Below are positions 35,448-43,472 of a stretch of DNA of 64,000 nt, in pieces (within the stretch, counting starts at the first letter, position 1; every line of letters begins with the position of its first letter). The stretch spans positions 921,001-985,000 of the forward strand of contig NZ_CP030104.1 in assembly GCF_003269425.1 (NCBI RefSeq). The letters run 5' to 3'. The position numbers and the translations under genes are program-made. This DNA is from Flagellimonas maritima. GTDB taxonomy: Bacteria; Bacteroidota; Bacteroidia; Flavobacteriales; Flavobacteriaceae. The notes beneath the pieces are model-generated. The model made no database searches, was not told the DNA's origin, and worked only from the letters and a program-made list of their open reading frames with translations.

Positions 35448-36446
35448 TTATAATTTATGTTGTAAAAATGGATAATCTTCTTGTTCGTACACGGTATCGT
35501 ACATTTGTTGAATTGGTGGAAAATCAGACTCTTCAGCAAATTTCTCACATTCTGATACTGATTCCTTGACCCTTTTATCCATCTCCTTAATTTCATCTTC
35601 GGATGCATATCCCTTTTCCAATAAGATTTCTTTAACTTGAGTAATGGGATCAATTTTTTTGTATTCTTCAACTTCTTCTTTGGTACGATAATGCTGTGCA
35701 TCTGACATAGAATGTCCGCGGTAGCGGTATGTTTTCATTTCCAAGAAAGTTGGACCGCCTCCTGTACGTGCACGTTCTATGGCTTTATCTACTTCTTTTG
35801 CAACAATTGAAGGATCCATCCCATCAACAGGGCCGCAGGGCATTTCATACCCTAGACCAAGCTTCCATATTTCTGTTGAATGCGAAGTGCGCGCAACAGA
35901 TGTTCCCATGGCATACCCGTTATTCTCACATATGAATACTACTGGTAATTGCCAGAGCATAGCCAAATTAAATGTTTCATGCAGAGAACCTTGACGAACA
36001 GCACCATCGCCCATGTAGCAAAGTGTTACGGCATCCCTTTTAAAATATTTATCAGCAAAAGCCAGACCAGCTCCTAGTGGAATTTGACCGCCAACTATAC
36101 CATGACCGCCATAGAAACGATGCTCTTTTGAAAAAATATGCATGGAACCGCCCATACCTTTTGAGGTACCTGTTACTTTACCAAAAAGCTCCGCCATAAC
36201 ACGCTTTGGGTCAACTCCCATACCAATGGGCTGTACATGGTTCCTATATGCAGTTATCATTCTATCCTTGGTCAAGTCCATTGCATGCAAAGAACCCGCC
36301 AAAACTGCTTCTTGACCATTGTACAAATGAAGGAAACCCCTAACTTTTTGCTGAATATAGACTGCGGCAAGCTTGTCCTCAAATTTTCTCCAGAACAACA
36401 TGTCCTCATACCATTTTAGGTAGACTTCTTTGGTAATTTTTTTCAT
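35448..36446 (-). CDS. pdhA: pyruvate dehydrogenase E1 alpha subunit
   Basis: 332 residues from the ATG at 36446 (M-K-K-I-T-K-E-V-Y); a 15-residue upstream extension begins before the predicted transcription start and is unlikely. The thiamine diphosphate motif begins M-G-D-G-A-V and ends E-N-N, with the phosphorylation-loop-like Y-R-Y-R-G-H-S-M-S. It decarboxylates pyruvate together with an E1 beta subunit, which is not in this window. A -7 box lies 44 bases upstream and a shared terminator follows pdhC. Confidence 0.96.
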   Translation of the reverse strand: MKKITKEVYLKWYEDMLFWRKFEDKLAAVYIQQKVRGFLHLYNGQEAVLAGSLHAMDLTKDRMITAYRNHVQPIGMGVDPKRVMAELFGKVTGTSKGMGGSMHIFSKEHRFYGGHGIVGGQIPLGAGLAFADKYFKRDAVTLCYMGDGAVRQGSLHETFNLAMLWQLPVVFICENNGYAMGTSVARTSHSTEIWKLGLGYEMPCGPVDGMDPSIVAKEVDKAIERARTGGGPTFLEMKTYRYRGHSMSDAQHYRTKEEVEEYKKIDPITQVKEILLEKGYASEDEIKEMDKRVKESVSECEKFAEESDFPPIQQMYDTVYEQEDYPFLQHKL

Positions 36447-36489
36447 TAATGGCTGTATTAATTGAATTTCTTCAGTATTGAAGAGAAAC

Positions 36490-36497
36490 AAAAATAC
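36490..36497 (-). promoter_or_regulatory. putative -7 box of the pdhA-pdhC operon
   Basis: TATTTTTG on the minus strand, between the cdd stop and the pdhA ATG, giving a leader of about 38 nt. No good -33 partner. Confidence 0.4.
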
Positions 36498-36527
36498 GTA
36501 TATATCTGTTTTGTGAAAAGAATTGAT

Positions 36528-37019
36528 TTAAGAATCGCTCAAAAATGAACTGTTGAAGGCCAGCGGTAAAATATCGGCCATGGAACTACACTTGTATATT
36601 GGCCCCGATTTACCGTATAATACTATTGAAATGGGGGATTTTTGTTTTTGTTCGTACTCTATGATGGATTGTCTGCAATTACCACATGGTCCAGCTGGTA
36701 AGTTTACGTCGTAATCCTTTGAGGTGGCTGTGATGGCTATAGACTTTATAACAACTCCAGGGTATCTTGCCCCAGCTTGAAATATTGCTACACGCTCTGC
36801 ACAAAGCCCGGAAGGATAAGATGAATTTTCCTGATTGTTTCCGATAACGATTTCTCCATTTTCCAGCAATACCGCTGCCCCTACTTTAAAGTTTGAATAG
36901 GGGGCATAGGCATTTTCCCTGGCCTGCTCAGCTTTTTTCAACACCTTTAATTCTTCAGGGGATAGCTCATCTTTGTTATCAAAGATAGAAAGCTCAAAAC
37001 CAATATGTTTTTTCTTCAT
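36528..37019 (-). CDS. cdd: cytidine deaminase
   Basis: 163 residues, the length of tetrameric-type cytidine deaminases with a short N-terminal extension. Zinc ligands and catalytic Glu are in C-A-E-R and P-C-G-N-C-R-Q, and the substrate loop is F-K-V-G-A-A-V-L. It deaminates cytidine and deoxycytidine in pyrimidine salvage. It lies between porV and pdhA on the same strand. A strong terminator separates it from porV. Confidence 0.95.
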   Translation of the reverse strand: MKKKHIGFELSIFDNKDELSPEELKVLKKAEQARENAYAPYSNFKVGAAVLLENGEIVIGNNQENSSYPSGLCAERVAIFQAGARYPGVVIKSIAITATSKDYDVNLPAGPCGNCRQSIIEYEQKQKSPISIVLYGKSGPIYKCSSMADILPLAFNSSFLSDS

Positions 37020-37035
37020 TAGTTTGGATATTGAC

Positions 37036-37079
37036 CAAAAATAAGAAAACCTGCCGATGGGCAGGTTTTCTTATTTTTA
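37036..37079 (-). terminator. strong (bidirectional) terminator between porV and cdd
   Basis: An 18-bp perfect stem with a four-base loop (core AAAACCTGCC / GGCAGGTTTT), A-rich on one side and T-rich on the other. It starts 12 bases beyond the porV stop and ends transcription of porV. Confidence 0.9.
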
Positions 37080-37090
37080 AGTCATTTTCA

Positions 37091-38236
37091 TCAATCGTTA
37101 AAAAATTCTTCCCCAAAATTAAAGGTAAGCGAAAAACGCAATGTATTTTCAAGAGGGTTTCTAACTTGGGATGTGCTAAATAAATACGATAAATCTATTT
37201 GTGCTGCCTTAAATTTAAACCCTGCCCCCAAAGTAAAGAACTGTCTTGCACCTTTTTCCTCGTTTTCATTAAAGTATCCGGCCCTTAGCATAAATGCTTC
37301 TCGATATCTGTATTCCGTACCTAGTGCCCAAGTAATTTCCTTGAGTTCTTCACTGAATCCATCCGGAGCGTCCCCAAAAGATTCAAAAACCCCATTGTAA
37401 AACGTGATTTGCTGATATTCGTCATTATCTGCAGCAGTAATCTCACCATCACCATTAAAATCCCTGGGTGTTGGAACCAATAATTTATTAAATTCTGTAT
37501 GAACTCCCAGCACATTGTCCTGGTCTATTATAAAATCAAAACCGACTCCAAGTTTTAAATTGGTGGGCAAAAAGTTTTCCTGTCCACCAGCGTCATATTG
37601 CAATGAACCTCCAAGGTTCGATATATTGAATCCTGCCCGCCAACGACCGCTGAAGCTATTATAAGCAATTTCCCTTGAGCGATAAAAGCCTGCTACGTCC
37701 ACTGCAAAGGCATTGGCTGCCTGCGAGTCTTGAACGCCATCTTGAAATCTAAGGTTAGAACTTATGAACCTACCACCAACGGCCATGGAAAATGTTTGAC
37801 TCAATTTCAAGGAATAAGACCCGTCAATAGCAAATTCGTTTGGCTTAACTAAAGTTGCATCCTCATCTATAGTTTGACGAAGCTCTATTTCACCAAGTCC
37901 AAAATAACGTAAGCTAAATGCAAAGGCACTACGGTCGTTTAATTTATTGTAAAAATTGGCATTCAACAGCGATACATCGTTAACAATACTTTCCAAATAT
38001 GGGGTGTAACTGACCCCTACTCCTGTCTTTTGATTGGCAAAAGCGAACTTTGCAGGATTCCATTGTTGTGAAAAGACATCAAAAGATGTGGCGACTCCCA
38101 TATCCCCCATACCTGATGCCCTGGCATCTGCAGCTATGGTTAAAAATGGTACAGCCGTGGTAATTACCCTTTCTTGTTGTGCACTTATCTTTGGGGCAAT
38201 GGTAAGAAACACGATAAGTATAAGTAACTTCTTCAT
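37091..38236 (-). CDS. porV: type IX secretion outer-membrane protein PorV (LptO)
   Basis: 381 residues with signal peptide (cleavage after K-I-S-A-Q). The mature N-terminus contains A-V-P-F-L-T-I-A-A-D-A-R-A-S-G-M-G-D, a signature of PorV/FadL-like T9SS barrels, followed by alternating amphipathic strands ending in a C-terminal aromatic strand. PorV recruits T9SS cargo and hands it to the PorU attachment complex. The adjacent gldJ (divergent) and the T9SS-tailed protein at 22-25 kb fit. The porU gene usually found next to porV is not here. Confidence 0.93.
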   Translation of the reverse strand: MKKLLILIVFLTIAPKISAQQERVITTAVPFLTIAADARASGMGDMGVATSFDVFSQQWNPAKFAFANQKTGVGVSYTPYLESIVNDVSLLNANFYNKLNDRSAFAFSLRYFGLGEIELRQTIDEDATLVKPNEFAIDGSYSLKLSQTFSMAVGGRFISSNLRFQDGVQDSQAANAFAVDVAGFYRSREIAYNSFSGRWRAGFNISNLGGSLQYDAGGQENFLPTNLKLGVGFDFIIDQDNVLGVHTEFNKLLVPTPRDFNGDGEITAADNDEYQQITFYNGVFESFGDAPDGFSEELKEITWALGTEYRYREAFMLRAGYFNENEEKGARQFFTLGAGFKFKAAQIDLSYLFSTSQVRNPLENTLRFSLTFNFGEEFFND

Positions 38237-38633
38237 TTTAAGCGTTTAGCGTTTAGTAAAAGTCGAAGTCTAAAAGTACTATAAATTAGAATACATATAG
38301 ACGTATTACATGTAAACGAACATTTACAAAAATTCTTGTAACCAAGACGTATTTTTTTGGTCAGAGATTGAGATAATCCTTAACAGTTTGTATAATAGAT
38401 TCTTGTTTTGGGCTTCCCTATTATTAAAACCTTCATTTAACATACTATTTTAAAACCTTCCGCGTTTAAAATATAGTTTGTTTGCAGAATGAAGGTTTTA
38501 ACAATTATTTTGTGAAGATGAAATATTATGGCGAAAACATCGTTTTATTGCCATTAAAGCATTTTAAAAATTAAATCGAATTAAGATTACCAAGGGGTTA
38601 AACCCTTAGTTTTAAAGTATTCAAGCCCAAATT
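38237..38633. other. 397-bp spacer between porV and gldJ; no gene seen
   Basis: Neither strand has a convincing ORF. Short GCGTTTAG direct repeats lie close to the porV start. There is a possible plus-strand promoter: TTTG at 38481-38484, 21 bases, then TATTTTG (one base short of TAnnTTTG) ending at 38512, which would give gldJ a leader of about 110 nt. An AAGGTTTTAA motif lies in the spacer, with a related TTAAAACCTTC on the other side at about 38450-38460; together they form an imperfect dyad. Confidence 0.45.
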
Positions 38634-40289
38634 ATGAAAAAACACTTTATCAAAGTTGTACTTTCTTGCGCTATTATAGTAGGAGGTTTTTCAAGTTGTA
38701 AAAACTCTTCTTCCTCTTCCAAGAATGTTTCAAGAGCCACCGGATGGAAAATAAATGCCAAGGAAGGTGGGTTTCAATACAATTCTGATTTTAAGGAGCA
38801 AGAGACTCCTCCAGGAACTGTCTTTATAGAAGGTGGAACATTTACCAAAGGTAAGGTTCAAGATGATATCATGCACGATTGGAACAATACTGCAACGCAA
38901 CAGCATGTTCAGTCTTTCTATATGGACGAAACAGAGGTGACCAATGTAATGTACCTGGAATATTTAGATTATCTGAAAGCGGTCTATCCACCGGAAAATC
39001 CAAATTACAAGAACATCTATACTGGAGCTTTGCCAGATACTTTGGTATGGAGAAATAGATTGGGCTTCAATGAAACCATGACCAATAATTATTTGAGACA
39101 TCCAGCCTATGCGGAATATCCCGTTGTTGGTGTTAATTGGATTCAAGCAACCCAATATGCCGAATGGAGAACCGATAGAGTGAACGAAGCCATGCTAGAA
39201 CGTGAAGGGTATTTGGCAGAAGATGCCAAATACAAAGCAATGAACGGTGAAATTGAAGGCACGTTCAGTACCGAAGCTTATTTAAACAATCCAGAGTCCG
39301 TATATAATGGACAAATAGATTCTTTACAAGGAAAGAACAAAAAGGATTCCATCAGTGTCTTTGCCAAAAGAACAAGTGGTGTCATCATGCCTGAATATAG
39401 ATTGCCGACAGAAACCGAATGGGAATATGCCGCACAAGCACTTGTTGGGTCTAGGGAATATAATAACTATAGGGGGAGAAAAAAATATCCATGGGAAGGT
39501 GACTACACCAGAAATGGTCAGCGCGTAGGTCGTGGAGATCAATTGGCAAACTTTAAACAAGCCAAAGGTGATTACGGCGGAATTGCGGGATGGTCAGACG
39601 ACGGTGCCGACATTACTGGACAGGTACAATCATACAAACCCAATGATTTTGGTCTTTATGATATGGCAGGTAACGTCTCTGAATGGGTTGCCGATGTATA
39701 TCGTCCAATAGTAGATGACGAAATAAGCGATTTCAATTACTATCGTGGAAACGTCTTTATGAAGAAAGCAATCGGCGAGGATGGAAAGGTTCAAATATTA
39801 CGTGACTCTATTTTGTATGACACATTGCCCAATGGCAAAATTATAGCACTCAACCTTCCAGGTGAAATAAAAGAAATTCCTGTTGGTGACGAAGAAACAT
39901 ACTTGAGAACAAACTTCTCCAAGAGTGATAACAGAGGCTACAGAGATGGTGACCCAGGTTCATCTAGATTCTTTCAGAGATTTAGTGATGAGTCTGACAA
40001 TAGAAAAATGTATGATTCACCAAAACATAAAGTTGAACGTGATTCTACGGGTAAAATCCTTCGACAATACGATACGTCCAACTATAGGACTTCATTGATA
40101 AATGATGAGGTTCGCGTTTACAAAGGCGGTTCGTGGAGAGATAGAGCATTTTGGTTAGACCCTGCTCAACGTAGGTACCTGCCACAATATATGGCCACTG
40201 ACGACATTGGATTTAGATGTGCTATGTCTCGAGTAGGTTCCAAGTCCAAAAGCAAGAACAAAACTATCCGGCACAAAAAAGCCAAATAG
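38634..40289 (+). CDS. gldJ: gliding motility lipoprotein GldJ
   Basis: 551 residues. Lipoprotein signal peptide with G-F-S-S-C, lipidated Cys22, then a Ser/Lys linker. The body is a formylglycine-generating-enzyme (sulfatase-modifying) type fold: G-T-V-F-I-E-G-G-T-F near residue 62, Y-M-D-E-T-E-V-T-N, P-V-V-G-V-N-W, R-L-P-T-E-T-E-W-E-Y-A, L-Y-D-M-A-G-N-V-S-E-W and G-G-S-W-R-D-R near the end. GldJ stabilises GldK and is needed for T9SS and gliding. It ends with a very basic tail, a region reported to matter for motility in related bacteria. A strong terminator follows. Confidence 0.95.
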   Translation: MKKHFIKVVLSCAIIVGGFSSCKNSSSSSKNVSRATGWKINAKEGGFQYNSDFKEQETPPGTVFIEGGTFTKGKVQDDIMHDWNNTATQQHVQSFYMDETEVTNVMYLEYLDYLKAVYPPENPNYKNIYTGALPDTLVWRNRLGFNETMTNNYLRHPAYAEYPVVGVNWIQATQYAEWRTDRVNEAMLEREGYLAEDAKYKAMNGEIEGTFSTEAYLNNPESVYNGQIDSLQGKNKKDSISVFAKRTSGVIMPEYRLPTETEWEYAAQALVGSREYNNYRGRKKYPWEGDYTRNGQRVGRGDQLANFKQAKGDYGGIAGWSDDGADITGQVQSYKPNDFGLYDMAGNVSEWVADVYRPIVDDEISDFNYYRGNVFMKKAIGEDGKVQILRDSILYDTLPNGKIIALNLPGEIKEIPVGDEETYLRTNFSKSDNRGYRDGDPGSSRFFQRFSDESDNRKMYDSPKHKVERDSTGKILRQYDTSNYRTSLINDEVRVYKGGSWRDRAFWLDPAQRRYLPQYMATDDIGFRCAMSRVGSKSKSKNKTIRHKKAK

Positions 40290-40308
40290 ATACCGCAAGA
40301 ATTTATTA

Positions 40309-40339
40309 AAAGCCCTGATTAAAATCAGGGCTTTTTTTT
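40309..40339 (+). terminator. Rho-independent terminator of gldJ
   Basis: Stem AGCCCTGATT / AATCAGGGCT with a two-base loop and a run of eight T, 20 bases after the gldJ stop and 12 before murF. Confidence 0.9.
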
Positions 40340-40350
40340 ATCTTCGATTT

Positions 40351-41625
40351 ATGACATTGGAACAGCTTCATACGCTTTTTTTAAAGCACCCAACCGTTTG
40401 CACGGACACCAGAAAAATAACCAAAGGGTGTATTTTTTTCGCATTAAAAGGCCCCAAATTTAATGGAAATACTTTTGCAGATGAAGCCATCAAAAATGGA
40501 GCAGAATATGTTGTAATTGATGAAGAAAAATATAAAAAATCCGACAAGCATCTATTGTTCAGTGATGTTTTGGAAACCCTTCAAAAACTTTCCACCTTCC
40601 ACAGAAACCATAGTTCGGCAAAAGTAATTTCCCTTACTGGCAGCAATGGTAAAACGACCACGAAGGAATTGATCAATGTGGTACTTTCAAAAAAATACAG
40701 GACCATCGCTACACAAGGAAACTTAAACAATCACATAGGCGTTCCTCTAACATTATTGTCCATAAAGCCAGATACCGAAATAGCCATAGTCGAGATGGGT
40801 GCAAACCATCAAAGAGAAATAGCATTCTTAAGCAGTATAGCGCAACCTGATTTCGGTTACATCACAAACTTTGGAAAAGCACATTTAGAAGGTTTTGGCG
40901 GAGTAGAAGGAGTCATTAAAGGCAAAAGCGAGCTTTATGACTATCTAATTTTAAATAATAAATATGTCTTTTTAAATGCTGATGATTCCATTCAAAAACG
41001 AAAGTTGGAACTTTACACTAAAAAAATTGGCTTCAGCATAGAGGACCATCAATACTACATTATCAAATTCTTGGGCGCAAATCCATTTGTTATTATCGAA
41101 TTTGAAAATGAAAAGGTCGAAACCCAACTGATCGGCAAGTATAATTTTTCCAATTGTTGCGCAGCAATTTTAATGGGAAAATATTTTAATGTTTCTATAG
41201 AGGATATCAAAAATGCAATTGAGTCTTATCGACCACAAAATAACCGTTCTCAAATTATTGATAAAAAAGACCTTAGGATTATTTTAGATGCATATAATGC
41301 CAATCCTTCCAGCATGAAAGTCGCCTTGGAGAATTTTGAAATTGTCGATGCACCCAAGAAATACTTATTTCTTGGTGATATGTTTGAGTTGGGCAAGGAC
41401 GCGGAAAAAGAACACCAGGCCATCGTGGATTATATAAAAGAACTTGGTTTTACTGATGTCTACCTTATCGGGGAGAATTTTTCAAAAACCCAAACCCTTT
41501 TCAAAAAATTTAATTCTTTTGAAGATTTGAAGAAAAACATCAATACAACTTCTCTGGATAGAGGAAATGTTTTGATAAAGGGGTCTCGTGGAATGGCCCT
41601 TGAAAGAATTTTGGAGTTCCTATAA
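40351..41625 (+). CDS. murF: UDP-MurNAc-tripeptide-D-Ala-D-Ala ligase MurF
   Basis: 424 residues. The N-terminal domain contains C-T-D-T-R-K-I and G-C-I-F-F-A-L-K-G, the central ATPase has G-S-N-G-K-T-T-T-K-E, followed by Q-G-N-L-N-N-H-I-G-V-P and E-M-G-A-N-H, and the third domain has D-A-Y-N-A-N-P-S-S. It adds D-Ala-D-Ala to the muropeptide precursor in the cytoplasm. Its placement after gldJ is common in flavobacteria. It starts just after the gldJ terminator, so it needs its own promoter or read-through; none is obvious. Confidence 0.95.
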   Translation: MTLEQLHTLFLKHPTVCTDTRKITKGCIFFALKGPKFNGNTFADEAIKNGAEYVVIDEEKYKKSDKHLLFSDVLETLQKLSTFHRNHSSAKVISLTGSNGKTTTKELINVVLSKKYRTIATQGNLNNHIGVPLTLLSIKPDTEIAIVEMGANHQREIAFLSSIAQPDFGYITNFGKAHLEGFGGVEGVIKGKSELYDYLILNNKYVFLNADDSIQKRKLELYTKKIGFSIEDHQYYIIKFLGANPFVIIEFENEKVETQLIGKYNFSNCCAAILMGKYFNVSIEDIKNAIESYRPQNNRSQIIDKKDLRIILDAYNANPSSMKVALENFEIVDAPKKYLFLGDMFELGKDAEKEHQAIVDYIKELGFTDVYLIGENFSKTQTLFKKFNSFEDLKKNINTTSLDRGNVLIKGSRGMALERILEFL

Positions 41626-41720
41626 CAGGTCATCCTCATGGATCAATATTTTTAAAAAAATATAATATTGAAATGATTCCCTCCTTTTTTCGACATAACA
41701 GTTGAACAATAACTGAAATC

Positions 41721-42095
41721 ATGGAAAAAAGTATCATAGTTTTTGACGGGGAATGCAATCTATGCAATGGAGTAGTGGGGTGGCTGCTTAAATTTGCGCC
41801 GGAAGACATCTTTCATTTTGTTCCTTTCCAATCTCCTAAAGGCCAAGAATTGTTAAAGAAACATGGCTTTTCAACAAGACAACTTGAAACTGTAATTCTT
41901 TTTGATAAAAACGGAAAACACACACACTCCGATGGTTTCTTAAAAATCATTTCCAAAATACCCAAATGGAAATTAGTGGCGGCCCTTCTAGCTTTTGTCC
42001 CAAGAATTATTAGGGACACTATCTACAACATGGCATCCAAGAACAGGGTAAAATGGTTTGGAAAATCCAGAACCTGTACAGTAAGTTTTAAGTAG
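41721..42095 (+). CDS. DCC-family (DUF393) thiol-disulfide oxidoreductase-like protein
   Basis: 124 residues. The family motif D-G-E-C-N-L-C-N (D-x2-C-x2-C) is close to the N-terminus, followed by the F-V-P-F-Q-S segment and a conserved D-G-F stretch. The physiological substrate of the family is not established. It is convergent with tRNA-Val(GAC), ending six bases before it. Confidence 0.9.
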   Translation: MEKSIIVFDGECNLCNGVVGWLLKFAPEDIFHFVPFQSPKGQELLKKHGFSTRQLETVILFDKNGKHTHSDGFLKIISKIPKWKLVAALLAFVPRIIRDTIYNMASKNRVKWFGKSRTCTVSFK

Positions 42096-42101
42096 GGAAG
42101 T

Positions 42102-42175
42102 GGGATATACTGGATTCGAACCAGTGACCTCTGCCCTGTCAAGGCAGCGCTCTAAACCAACTGAGCTAATATCCC
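42102..42175 (-). tRNA. tRNA-Val(GAC)
   Basis: 74 nt on the minus strand. Acceptor GGGATAT pairs with ATATCCC; D arm GCTC/GAGC; anticodon stem CTGCC/GGCAG with loop TTGACAG, giving anticodon GAC; T arm ACTGG-TTCGAAT-CCAGT. CCA is not encoded. A second valine tRNA (TAC) is at 51788. Confidence 0.95.
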
Positions 42176-42206
42176 TTCATAAAAGTGCCGCAATATCGTA
42201 AAAAAG

Positions 42207-42617
42207 TTACCAATCTCCATATTCTGCGGAATTCTTTTGTGTTTCATGAAGCGTAATATGCAATAACTGCTCTTTTTGGAGTTTTGGTCTCAAAATGTCA
42301 TAAATTATTTTGACAAAATACTCTGTTGTTGGTAAAATTTCATCAAATTCAGGACAATCTATATTTAGGTTCTTATGGTCGAACCTATCTTCAACTTCTT
42401 CTTTGATTAGTATGCCCAATACAGCCAAATCCATAACAAATCCTGTATCTGGATTCACCTCTCCCCTAATCCTTACCTCTAAATCAAAATTATGCCCATG
42501 GTAGTTAGGGCTATTGCACTTTCCAAAAACTTCAATATTTTTTGCATCGCTCCAATTGGGATTATGCAACCTATGTGCTGCATTAAAATGGGCTTTTCTA
42601 CAAATCGTCGCAATCAT
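42207..42617 (-). CDS. queD: 6-carboxy-5,6,7,8-tetrahydropterin synthase QueD (PTPS family)
   Basis: 136 residues. Zinc ligands are in A-H-F-N-A-A-H-R and Y-H-G-H-N-F, and the catalytic Cys is in F-G-K-C-N-S. In bacteria this family usually makes 6-carboxytetrahydropterin for queuosine; a pterin role is an alternative. The ATG follows a near-perfect promoter so closely that the mRNA should be almost leaderless. No other queuosine genes lie in the window. Confidence 0.9.
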   Translation of the reverse strand: MIATICRKAHFNAAHRLHNPNWSDAKNIEVFGKCNSPNYHGHNFDLEVRIRGEVNPDTGFVMDLAVLGILIKEEVEDRFDHKNLNIDCPEFDEILPTTEYFVKIIYDILRPKLQKEQLLHITLHETQKNSAEYGDW

Positions 42618-42621
42618 TTCA

Positions 42622-42651
42622 CAAAAATAGAAAAAGCCTTAGTTATACAAA
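42622..42651 (-). promoter_or_regulatory. queD promoter, overlapping the upstream terminator
   Basis: On the minus strand: TTTG, 18 bases, TATTTTTG, a full match to the Bacteroidota -33/-7 consensus. The -7 box ends four bases before the ATG, so transcription should begin at or next to the start codon. Confidence 0.6.
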
Positions 42652-42655
42652 GGCT
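42631..42655 (-). terminator. terminator of the 234-aa secreted protein gene
   Basis: Minus-strand stem AGCCTT / AAGGCT with a nine-base loop followed by five T. It lies 41 bases past the stop of the gene ending at 42696 and inside the queD promoter spacer. Confidence 0.6.
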
Positions 42656-42695
42656 ATAAATGACTTTCAAAAAAATATATGTGCTGATAAAGCTT

Positions 42696-43400
42696 TTATT
42701 CCTTTCTTATTTCTACGTAATAGTTAAATATTTTAATCAAATCTTGCTCCAAATCAAACTTTAATTTTTCTTCTTTTACCAATTTTTCAATCTTGGCAAA
42801 GTATTTCCCAAAAAATAATTTGAGTGCTTTCTTTTTTTGTGGGACTTTGATTAACCCACTATATTCTTCATTTTTTCTAAAGGAAACATAAAAAACATCT
42901 TCCAATGGTATAAATTTAGCAGGTACAGCTTTTTCATAGCTACTTTTTATAGGTTTCGCTTCCTGAAATTTTATTCTGGACCTTTTAAAAAGGATGAACT
43001 TTTGATTTTGATGAAGCTGCTCAAAAATTCCATTTTTTACCTGTTTATTATCATCCTGAAAATCTTTAGTCAAGAAAATTCTGTTTGATCCATCCAATAA
43101 CGTTACCGAATAAGTTTTGTTTTTGGATAATCCCATTATCTCGCTTTCACTTTTCTTCAGCTCAATGATATGTTCCAAAACATCAAATCGTACCAAATGA
43201 GTAGTTTTGATAGTATTTATTTTAGCTGGTCTAAACTCATCAAAAAGATATTTAGAACCTTCTACATTATCATATTTAGTATTGTTTAAATGTATAAAAA
43301 AGTCAAGCTCATTTAAACCTTCAGCACTATTCTGTACTATTTGGCATTGCAGGGATGTTAAAAAAAGTATGCTCGTCACATATGATATAATCTTTTTCAT
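42696..43400 (-). CDS. unknown secreted protein (234 aa)
   Basis: 234 residues with a signal peptide (M-K-K-I-I-S-Y-V-T-S-I-L-F-L-T..., cleavage near L-Q-C-Q). A lipoprotein is possible but the Cys context is weak. The mature part is rich in Lys, Phe, Glu and Asn, with a very basic and acidic C-terminal helix. No family motif is recognised. It lies after the SusC/SusD pair but is separated by a terminator and has its own terminator. It is AT-rich, much like the unknown gene between purK and purE. Confidence 0.7.
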   Translation of the reverse strand: MKKIISYVTSILFLTSLQCQIVQNSAEGLNELDFFIHLNNTKYDNVEGSKYLFDEFRPAKINTIKTTHLVRFDVLEHIIELKKSESEIMGLSKNKTYSVTLLDGSNRIFLTKDFQDDNKQVKNGIFEQLHQNQKFILFKRSRIKFQEAKPIKSSYEKAVPAKFIPLEDVFYVSFRKNEEYSGLIKVPQKKKALKLFFGKYFAKIEKLVKEEKLKFDLEQDLIKIFNYYVEIRKE

Positions 43401-43414
43401 TTACAGTTATGAAT

Positions 43415-43448
43415 TTAAAAACCACCATTAGTATGCACAAATGGTGGC
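43415..43448 (-). terminator. Rho-independent terminator of the SusC/SusD operon
   Basis: Minus-strand stem CCACCATT / AATGGTGG, ten-base loop and five T, about 25 bases past the SusD stop. Confidence 0.85.
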
Positions 43449-43472
43449 TTTACAGTTTAGTTAGTCATTTTT

